Made by a program: the position numbers and the translations under genes
NCBI GenBank assembly: GCA_018654125.1
Contig: JABIME010000258.1
Location: forward strand, 1-13,515
DNA length: 13,515 nucleotides
From: Candidatus Cloacimonadota bacterium
Lineage (GTDB): Bacteria; Cloacimonadota; Cloacimonadia; Cloacimonadales; TCS61
Direction: 5' to 3'
In this document: in pieces, positions 6,393 through 13,515 of the stretch
Layout: each line of letters begins with the position of its first letter
How positions within the stretch are numbered: the first letter of the stretch is position 1
The notes under the pieces: generated by a model
Told to the model about the DNA's origin: nothing
What the model saw: only the letters and a program-made list of their open reading frames with translations
Database searches by the model: none

Positions 6393-9300
6393 ATGAAGAC
6401 TATTTTAACTCTCATAATCCTATCAATTATTACATTCTCAAGTGCTATTGATCTGGACGTTTCAGAAAATTCAATATTGATCTCTGGTAATTTTAAAACT
6501 CCTGAAATGTCTGTTAGAAGTGCAAAAAATGATCTCTTTTCAGCAATATATATTGATGAATGCGTTCAAACTGGAAAGGTTGGTGATCCTGAATTACCGA
6601 TATACTCTAAATTAATCAGCCTTCCAAATCAAGGTAATTATATTTTGCAGAGTATTTCGTTTGATGAGCAGATAATTGAACTTGATCATACTATTTTGCC
6701 TTCTGGCTTTATTGATGAAAATGAAATTAATTCCACTGAATATCAAAAAGATGAATGGCTTCCAGCTGAAATAGTTACAATATCAGATCCGAATATTATG
6801 GGTGCGTATCGTTTCTCACAGATTGCTGTTTCACCTTTGCAATATAATCCTGTTAAGAATAAAATTAGATTATTAAAGAACGTTGCAATTGAATTAATTC
6901 TTAATGAAACAGATACAAAAAATCCAAAAACAAAACTTAGTAATGTTAATTCGTTTTCTAAACTTGCAGGATCAATTTTAAATGAAGATTCTATAGTAAG
7001 AACACAGCAAAACGGAAAATATTTATTTATTGTGCAAGATGATTTCGCTTCACAGTTAGATCCTCTTTTACGTTGGAAAGAAAAACTTGGTTATAAAACC
7101 AGAGTGGCAACTCTATCTGAGACCGGTTCTTCTGCAGACGATATAAAAAATTTTATACAAAATGCTTATGATAATTGGGAAATCCCACCTGAATATGTTG
7201 TTCTAATTGGTGACGTTGACGGTACAATTGCAGTTCCATCCTTTTATGTAGAAGGTTATTGGACTCCATGGGATGTGAGTGATCATAAATATTCTCTATT
7301 AGAGGGCGAAGATTATTTCCCAGATGTTTTTGTTGGAAGGTTGTCGGCTCGCACCCAGCTTGAGTTAAATACAATAATGAGTAAAATTATAAATTATGAG
7401 AGCAATCCCTTAATTGATGATGATTGGCAAAATAAAGCATTAATGATGACTTACATAGATGAGTGGTCAGGTTATTTTTCTTCCAGAGAAACGGTTATGG
7501 AAGTTCGAGATAAATTACTTGATTTTGAGTTTACAGCTGTAGATACATTCATCTCACCATATCAAACAGGTGTTACAGTATTAGCTAATATGATCTCTGA
7601 TGGTTATACATTTCTTAATTACCGTGGTGCTGGAGGTCCCGGCTATTGGTGGGGAAATTATGGACCACTATTTGATATTTATGGGATTGAGTCATTAACT
7701 AATGGATTTAAGCTGCCAATGGTTACAAGTATTACTTGCGGCGGTGGTGATTTCGCAAATACCAGCTATCCATCTTGTTTTGGTGAAGTATGGCTTAAAG
7801 CCGGTTCACCTTCCAACCCAAAAGGAGCAATTGGTTTTATAGGACCAAGTGAGATAGACACAAAAACACCTTTTAATAATACGAATGACATGGGAATTTA
7901 TCAGGGTATAACTCAGGAAGGGATTACACGCTGTGGCGAGATGATGTTGCGTGGGAAGATGGAGCTTTATAACAATTATCCAAGTTGTCACGGCTGGGGA
8001 AATTCAAATAATTCTGATCAGTTCTACTTTTATGTTTATAACCTTTTAGGAGATCCTGGTTTACAGGTTCTTACAAATACACCAAAACTTTTTGTAATGA
8101 ATGTTGAAGAAGAAATTTCCTCGGGATCTAATTATTTAGAAGTTCAAGTTGATTTTGATGCTGCTGACAAATCCGGCTTTACCATTGCTATTACAAATTC
8201 TGACAGCCTTGTAACTACCGGAATTACCGATGAGCAAGGATTTGCCTATATTCCAATAGAACTTGATGCTGGAACATATGAAGTAACATCTTCAAACTAT
8301 CAATTTGTTCCAGTTACTACTGAAATCCAAGTAATCGATGAAGATATTGTAATGCTTGAAGAATATACATGTTCAGATATTATCCCCGGTAGTATCGTTA
8401 GCATTTCTGCAAATATTTTAAATTCAGGAAGCCTATCGGCAAGTGATCTAATACTTGAGATAACAACAGAAGATGAATTCATCACAATTATAAATGGCTC
8501 AAACTCTCTATCTTCGTTAGCTGCCGGAGAGCAAACTGTTTGTGATTTTGAGATTGAACTAGATCAAGTATGGCGAGACGGGATATTAGGAGAATTATTC
8601 TTAAGTATTTCATCTGATCTTGGTGAGAATACTTTTTTCATGCCACTAGAAATAATCTCACCACAATTTGTGATATCCAATTTTATTGTTGATGAACCAA
8701 GTGGTAATTTGCTTCAAAATGCGAATTCTACATTCGATCTTGAATTCTTGAATAGCGGTAATTATGATGCTGAAGAAACTTCAATTGAACTTATTTCATT
8801 ATCCCCTAATTTTGAGGTCGTTAATGGAAGTTCTTCATGTTCAGGAATAATCATTGGTGAAAATGGTTTAATTGAAACTTCATTTGAGATCGAGATCGAT
8901 AATGCGATATCAGGTGAACTTGCAAAATTCAATTTCGTTATTTCCGATGGAGAAACTGCATTACAAGAAATCTTGTATTCATATCCAATTGGAGTGATCT
9001 CAGAAGAAAGCCCTACATTCGGTGATCAAGGCTACATAGCAATAGAATCATCGGATGTTGGTAACTTTACAGCTCCTGTTTATAATTGGATAGAGATCAA
9101 TCCTGCTCAAGGTGGACAAGGTGAGCCAGTTGTTGGAGGACATGTAACAGGAACAGATGGTTTTACAAAGACTCTTGATCTTCCATTTGATTTTCAATAT
9201 TTTGGAATCGTATATGATGAGATTTCTGTATGTTCAAATGGATGGATTACAATGGGAGAGACAGATCGTGTATTTTTTAGAAATAAAAATATTCCTTCGG

Positions 9301-10001
9301 GGGTTGGCTCTAAAGCAATGATAGCTCCGTTCTGGGATAATTTGATAAATGGTAATGTTTTTTCTTATTATGATGAAGATGAGAACATATTGATAATTGA
9401 ATGGTATAACTCTAGAAATTATCATAGCTACTCTTATGAAACATTCCAGGTTATATTTTATGATCCTCTACACTACCCAACTATAAATGGTGATGGAGAT
9501 ATATTATTCCAATATGAAGAAGTTCACAATAATGATCAATATGATAATTATGCAACCATTGGAATTGAAAACGAAACACAAACAGAAGGTTTATTGATAA
9601 CTTTTTCTAATATCTATGCACCTACCGCTCATATCATAGAAGATGAAACTGCCATATTGTTTACTTCTAATGGAGATTCTCAAGTTAGTATAGAAGAGGA
9701 AATTGTTAATAACACACCAAAGCTTTTCCAAAATTATCCTAACCCATTTAACCCTACAACAACTATATCTTTTGAGACCACGAATTCTCACGAAAATGCA
9801 CGAATTGATATTTATAATCTAAAAGGACAAAAAGTGAAAAAATTTGATATTATTCTGAGCAGTGTCGAAGGAGAGATGAATTCAGTTATCTGGGATGGAA
9901 CAGATATTAACAATAAACCTGTCTCTTCCGGTGTTTATTTTTATAAATTAATTGGAGATGGGAAAACAATAGCAACAAAGAAGTGTTTATTACTTAAATA
10001 G
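6393..10001 (+). CDS. Gingipain-type (peptidase C25 fold) T9SS-exported protein, active-site His replaced
   Basis: A 1202-residue secreted protein. Modules: signal peptide (1-18); C25-type propeptide (about 22-195); C25 catalytic domain (about 205-562); gingipain-type Ig-like domain (about 565-650); two CARDB-like beta domains (about 655-755 and 757-868); a beta module with 'YNWIEI' and 'MIAPFWDNL' (about 878-1092); and a T9SS type A tail (about 1110-1202) with 'NYPNPFNPTTTISF' ending 'TKKCLLLK'. The catalytic domain keeps Asp307 in 'GEDYFPDVFVGR' and Cys449 in 'SITCGGGDF', matching the gingipain 'ACVNGDF' cysteine. However, the gingipain 'NYTGHG' reads 'NYRGAG' (410-414), so the catalytic His is Ala413. 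Classical C25 activity is therefore doubtful; it could be a binding protein, an adhesin, or a variant enzyme. Arg203 lies at the propeptide junction. It follows a sigma-54 promoter and is 17 nt before a paralogue, so the two are probably one operon. Confidence 0.87.
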   Translation: MKTILTLIILSIITFSSAIDLDVSENSILISGNFKTPEMSVRSAKNDLFSAIYIDECVQTGKVGDPELPIYSKLISLPNQGNYILQSISFDEQIIELDHTILPSGFIDENEINSTEYQKDEWLPAEIVTISDPNIMGAYRFSQIAVSPLQYNPVKNKIRLLKNVAIELILNETDTKNPKTKLSNVNSFSKLAGSILNEDSIVRTQQNGKYLFIVQDDFASQLDPLLRWKEKLGYKTRVATLSETGSSADDIKNFIQNAYDNWEIPPEYVVLIGDVDGTIAVPSFYVEGYWTPWDVSDHKYSLLEGEDYFPDVFVGRLSARTQLELNTIMSKIINYESNPLIDDDWQNKALMMTYIDEWSGYFSSRETVMEVRDKLLDFEFTAVDTFISPYQTGVTVLANMISDGYTFLNYRGAGGPGYWWGNYGPLFDIYGIESLTNGFKLPMVTSITCGGGDFANTSYPSCFGEVWLKAGSPSNPKGAIGFIGPSEIDTKTPFNNTNDMGIYQGITQEGITRCGEMMLRGKMELYNNYPSCHGWGNSNNSDQFYFYVYNLLGDPGLQVLTNTPKLFVMNVEEEISSGSNYLEVQVDFDAADKSGFTIAITNSDSLVTTGITDEQGFAYIPIELDAGTYEVTSSNYQFVPVTTEIQVIDEDIVMLEEYTCSDIIPGSIVSISANILNSGSLSASDLILEITTEDEFITIINGSNSLSSLAAGEQTVCDFEIELDQVWRDGILGELFLSISSDLGENTFFMPLEIISPQFVISNFIVDEPSGNLLQNANSTFDLEFLNSGNYDAEETSIELISLSPNFEVVNGSSSCSGIIIGENGLIETSFEIEIDNAISGELAKFNFVISDGETALQEILYSYPIGVISEESPTFGDQGYIAIESSDVGNFTAPVYNWIEINPAQGGQGEPVVGGHVTGTDGFTKTLDLPFDFQYFGIVYDEISVCSNGWITMGETDRVFFRNKNIPSGVGSKAMIAPFWDNLINGNVFSYYDEDENILIIEWYNSRNYHSYSYETFQVIFYDPLHYPTINGDGDILFQYEEVHNNDQYDNYATIGIENETQTEGLLITFSNIYAPTAHIIEDETAILFTSNGDSQVSIEEEIVNNTPKLFQNYPNPFNPTTTISFETTNSHENARIDIYNLKGQKVKKFDIILSSVEGEMNSVIWDGTDINNKPVSSGVYFYKLIGDGKTIATKKCLLLK

Positions 10002-10007
10002 ACAATT

Positions 10008-10013
10008 AAGGAG
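10008..10013 (+). promoter_or_regulatory. Shine-Dalgarno site fixing the GTG start of the second C25-type gene
   Basis: AAGGAG lies 5 nt before a GTG at 10019-10021. The GTG begins a frame whose first residues (MKKTFLVLLLIASVCLLIS when initiated with Met) form a signal peptide, and there is no competing upstream start. The site lies in the 17-nt gap after the first C25-type gene's stop, which supports translation from a shared transcript. Confidence 0.8.
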
Positions 10014-10018
10014 TTTTT

Positions 10019-13000
10019 GTGAAGAAAACCTTTTTAGTATTATTATTAATAGCTTCAGTATGTTTATTAATAAGTTTAGAAATCTCTGAGATTAATAATT
10101 CATTTCAAATAAGTGGAAGCTTTGAAATTGATGAGATTAAATCTGAAACGCAAAATGAAATTATTTTTGATAAAATTTCAATTTCCGATTGTAAAACCAG
10201 TATGGTCTCAAATGTTTTTGAGTTACCTGTATATTCAAAACTGATTTCACTTCCTAATACAGGGAATTATAGAAATTCCAATATTAAATATGATTATGAT
10301 GAGATACTTCTTACAAATAACATTGCACCTGTAGACTACAATGAGCAAAAGGTTATATATGCAGTTGATGATTGGTTTCCAAAAGAGATAGTAACAATTG
10401 CCAAGCCTTCAATAATGCGTGGAAATAGATTTACACAAGTATCTATATCACCTGTTCAATATAATCCAAAACTAAATGCAATTCGAATTTTGAAGGATAT
10501 AGAAATTGATTTTGAGATCGATAATTCTGATAATAGAAATCCTTTAATAAGAGAGATGTCAGCGTCACATTTCAATAAAATTGCTTCCCAGAAAATACTT
10601 GGTTCAAACTCTAGAACCAGCGCATCCGGAGGAGAATATCTCTTTATAGCACCTTATAGTGTTGAGAGTATTTTACAACCCTTGTTAAAATGGAAGCAAA
10701 AACTAGGATTTAATACAAAACTTGCAATTATTGAAGAGATCGGACCATCTGCTGAAGAGATCAAAGATTACCTCCAAAATGCATATGACACTTGGGAAAA
10801 CCCTCCAGAATTTGTTGTTTTAGTTGGAGATGTCTCAGGTGTAATTCAGTGTCCCGCCTTTTATGTAGAAGGTTACTTAACTCCATGGGATGTAAGTGAT
10901 CATAATTATACTCTTTTAGATGGTGAAGATTATTTTCCTGATGTTTTTATTGGAAGACTCTCTGTTCAAAGTCAGATGGATCTGATGACGATAGTATCTA
11001 AGATCATCAATTATGAGCAACATCCATTTATGGATATCGAATGGCAAAAACGTGCTTTAATGGTTGGATTCGTTCAAGAATGGAATGGATATTCCCAACG
11101 TGAGACATTAATGGGAATTAGAAATAAACTTCTTGATTTTGAATATGCCGCTGTAGATACTTTTATTAATCCATGGCAACAGGGGACTGTACTTCTGGCT
11201 AATGCTATAAGCCAAGGTGAATCATTTGTTTGTTATCGTGGAACAGGCTCTCCTTTTAGTTGGGGAGGTACAGCCACAGCTATGTTTACCACCGAAGATA
11301 TTTCTACCTTAACAAATGGTTTTATGCTACCACTTGTTACAAGTATAACTTGTGGAGGAGGTGATTTTGCATCTGAACAACATACAACTTGTTTTGGAGA
11401 GAAATGGGTCTCAGCTGGTAGTCCTTCTGACCCACAAGGTGCAATTGGGTTCATCGGCCCAAGCGAGTATGACACAAAAACTTGGTTCAATAATGCAAAT
11501 GCTATGGGAATATATCAGGGGATAACACAAGAGGGATTATTCCGTGGTGGGGAAATTCTTCTTCGTGGGAAGATGGAATTGTATAATAATTTCCCAAATA
11601 ATCATGCTTGGGGAAGTGCGCTAAATTCTGATCAATTTTACTTTTATGTTTATAATCTACTCGGAGACCCAGGGCTACAAATATTAACAGATGTTCCTAA
11701 AGAAATAGAACTAATTCATAGTAATGAAATCCCGTTTTCAGATAATTTTATTGAAGTTCAAATAGATATCACTGAAGATAATCTTTCTGGATTTACAATT
11801 GCAATTACATCGGAAGATAGTCTTGTAGCTACAGGTATAACTGATGCAAATGGTATAGCTATTATTCCTATTGATCTTTCTGTTGATAATTACGATATTA
11901 CTGCTTCTAAATACTGTTACGTTCCAATAACAAATGATCTTGAAGTAACATCAAATGCTAATCTAATATTAAATGTGTTCTCATTTTCAGATGACCTCGT
12001 ATCGGGAAATGAATCTTTCTTAGAATTTGCAATTGAAAATATTGGATCATCTGACATAGAGAACATTACAATCTCACCTGTTTGCAATAATGAAAATATA
12101 ACTTTCACAAGTACTCCAATTATAATTGATCTTTTAGAAGTTGGAAATGATCATTCAGGTCAGTTTGACATACAGGTTTCTGAGAATTGGTTAGACGGAG
12201 AAGAGGTAAACATTTTTCTGGAAATAACTTCTGATGGAGGAGATTTTGAATTTTTAATCTCATCAGAAATAGTTTCACCAAAACTTTTGGTTTCAGAATT
12301 TATTGCACAAAATTCATCTAATTGTCTAATACAGAATGAGGCCACAGATATTTCGATCGAGCTTCTTAACTATGGGAATATTGAAACTGGCAATTTCCAA
12401 GCTGAACTTATTTGTACAAACGAAAATGCTATTATCGAAAATTCTATATTTAATTATAGTAATATCCTGCAAGATGATTATGGGAATGGCAACTTCTCAA
12501 TTACACCTGCAAATGTTATCTCGGGTGAATTAGCAATATTTGAAATAATTATAACTAATAATGGCAACGAACTTCAAAATATCAGCTTTAATTTCCCAAT
12601 AGGTATAATAGATTCTTCAAGTGTTACATTCTGCGAAAATGGTTATTATGCAGTAGAATCTAAAGATGTTGGTAATTTTGAAACGCCGGAATATAACTGG
12701 ATCGAAATTGATCCGCATTATGGTGGAGATGGAGCACTTCTTGATTCTGACCATACAATACCAGATGGTTTCACAAAAGTAATTCCACTACCATTCCAAT
12801 TCAATTATTTTGATTCTTTCTATGATCATATCTCAGTTTGTTCCGAAGGTTATATTTCATTAGATACTACACCACTTATCTTTCATAGAAATCGCAATAT
12901 CCCTTCCGCTATAGGTCCAGCAGGAATGATAGCTCCTTTCTGGGATAACCTCATTGATGGAAGCATCTATGTAAAATACGATGAAAATAATAATTATTTC

Positions 13001-13515
13001 ATTATTCAATGGTCAGATTTCAAAAGTGAATTTGATGAAACAAATGAGATATTTCAGGTAATCTTATACGACCCTGAATTCTACTTCACAGCAGAAGAAA
13101 ATAAACTTATGAAATTCCAATATAAAGAAATTAACAATTTTGATCAGGATAACAATTATGCTACTGTTGGAATTGAGAATTATCTGCAAAGTAGTGGTTT
13201 ATTGATTACATTCGCCAATATTTATCCAACTACTACTCATATATTAGAAAACGAAACTGCAATCCTATTTTGTAGCAATTCACAAAGTAATATATCTTTC
13301 ATAAGTATTGAGCTGGAAAACTTTAATTTCTCAGTTACAGCTGATTCCACATTCACAGTTGATCTTAATATCTCAAATGAACTTGGTTCTACAGATATTT
13401 CTTATGATATTTCACTTGCTCATTTTGCAGCAATCCCACCAGAATATAGTTCCAATTTTAACGAAGAGTATTCACGTAATATCGAAAATAGTCAGATCTT
13501 TAATATGACAAATAC
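10019..13515 (+). CDS. Second gingipain-type (peptidase C25 fold) secreted protein, active-site His replaced (partial, runs off window)
   Basis: An uninterrupted frame of 1165 codons from GTG 10019 to the window end; the C-terminus is missing. It is a tandem paralogue of the preceding gene. In the conserved block beginning 'PPEFVVLVGDV' 53 of 72 residues match. Modules: signal peptide (about 1-19); propeptide (about 22-195); C25 domain (about 205-556) with Asp304 in 'GEDYFPDVFIGR' and Cys445 in 'SITCGGGDF'; Ig-like domain (about 560-645); two CARDB-like domains (about 646-865); and the 'YNWIEIDP'/'MIAPFWDNL' beta module (about 875-1092). The gingipain 'GHG' reads 'RGTG' (407-410), so the catalytic His is Thr409. 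After about residue 1092 the proteins diverge: instead of the sorting tail, this one continues with a further beta-type segment ('FTVDLNISNELGSTDISYDI'), so it is longer than its neighbour. Whether a T9SS tail follows cannot be seen. There is no separate promoter; it probably shares the upstream sigma-54 promoter. Confidence 0.85.
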   Translation, partial: MKKTFLVLLLIASVCLLISLEISEINNSFQISGSFEIDEIKSETQNEIIFDKISISDCKTSMVSNVFELPVYSKLISLPNTGNYRNSNIKYDYDEILLTNNIAPVDYNEQKVIYAVDDWFPKEIVTIAKPSIMRGNRFTQVSISPVQYNPKLNAIRILKDIEIDFEIDNSDNRNPLIREMSASHFNKIASQKILGSNSRTSASGGEYLFIAPYSVESILQPLLKWKQKLGFNTKLAIIEEIGPSAEEIKDYLQNAYDTWENPPEFVVLVGDVSGVIQCPAFYVEGYLTPWDVSDHNYTLLDGEDYFPDVFIGRLSVQSQMDLMTIVSKIINYEQHPFMDIEWQKRALMVGFVQEWNGYSQRETLMGIRNKLLDFEYAAVDTFINPWQQGTVLLANAISQGESFVCYRGTGSPFSWGGTATAMFTTEDISTLTNGFMLPLVTSITCGGGDFASEQHTTCFGEKWVSAGSPSDPQGAIGFIGPSEYDTKTWFNNANAMGIYQGITQEGLFRGGEILLRGKMELYNNFPNNHAWGSALNSDQFYFYVYNLLGDPGLQILTDVPKEIELIHSNEIPFSDNFIEVQIDITEDNLSGFTIAITSEDSLVATGITDANGIAIIPIDLSVDNYDITASKYCYVPITNDLEVTSNANLILNVFSFSDDLVSGNESFLEFAIENIGSSDIENITISPVCNNENITFTSTPIIIDLLEVGNDHSGQFDIQVSENWLDGEEVNIFLEITSDGGDFEFLISSEIVSPKLLVSEFIAQNSSNCLIQNEATDISIELLNYGNIETGNFQAELICTNENAIIENSIFNYSNILQDDYGNGNFSITPANVISGELAIFEIIITNNGNELQNISFNFPIGIIDSSSVTFCENGYYAVESKDVGNFETPEYNWIEIDPHYGGDGALLDSDHTIPDGFTKVIPLPFQFNYFDSFYDHISVCSEGYISLDTTPLIFHRNRNIPSAIGPAGMIAPFWDNLIDGSIYVKYDENNNYFIIQWSDFKSEFDETNEIFQVILYDPEFYFTAEENKLMKFQYKEINNFDQDNNYATVGIENYLQSSGLLITFANIYPTTTHILENETAILFCSNSQSNISFISIELENFNFSVTADSTFTVDLNISNELGSTDISYDISLAHFAAIPPEYSSNFNEEYSRNIENSQIFNMTN

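Noticed and set aside
11233..11490. An 85-codon minus-strand open frame opposite the active-site region of the second C25-type gene
   Set aside because: The plus-strand frame is continuous and conserved with its paralogue, so this is a shadow frame.
10019..13515. Possible pseudogene or frameshift, since no stop codon closes this long frame
   Set aside because: Translation codon by codon shows one continuous frame with paralogue-matched domains to the last base. The missing stop is due to the window edge.

Overview
The window is AT-rich (about one third G+C by eye) and comes from a diderm bacterium that uses a type IX secretion system (T9SS). It encodes Lol-type lipoprotein-sorting parts and an AsmA/TamB-like protein. 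Two large secreted proteins end in the FNPTTTI-style T9SS sorting domain, and two tandem proteins have a gingipain-type (peptidase C25) architecture. This combination, with the NYPNPFNPTTTI variant of the tail, suggests the FCB group, most likely Cloacimonadota or a neighbour such as Marinimicrobia, KSB1 or Ignavibacteria. The lineage is inferred from domain style, not from a marker gene.

Left arm, minus strand (3149 down to 1): a compact envelope-biogenesis operon. It runs from a LolC/E-type permease (1920-3149), through a LolD-type ATPase (1220-1897, TTG start with a strong Shine-Dalgarno), to the first 404 codons of an AsmA/TamB-like membrane-anchored protein that runs off the window at base 1. 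Gaps are 22 and 7 nt. A short divergent region (3150-3274) separates this operon from the right arm.

Right arm, plus strand (3275 to 13515): three very large exported proteins. The first (3275-6289) is a CapA-like metallophosphatase-fold domain carrying an N-terminal carbohydrate-binding-like module, a PKD-like domain, a second carbohydrate-binding-like module and a T9SS tail. A 103-nt gap follows, containing an excellent sigma-54 (-24/-12) promoter match. Then come two C25-type paralogues: 6393-10001, complete with a T9SS tail, and 10019 to beyond the window end, with a GTG start and no tail yet reached. They lie 17 nt apart and are probably co-transcribed. Both keep the Cys of the C25 active site but lack the His of the family's GHG motif (Ala in one, Thr in the other). 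They may be pseudo-peptidases or members of a divergent subfamily.

The theme of the window is the cell surface: lipoprotein release and lipid or outer-membrane assembly on one strand, T9SS cargo on the other. No RNA gene, CRISPR array, insertion sequence or convincing rho-independent terminator was seen.
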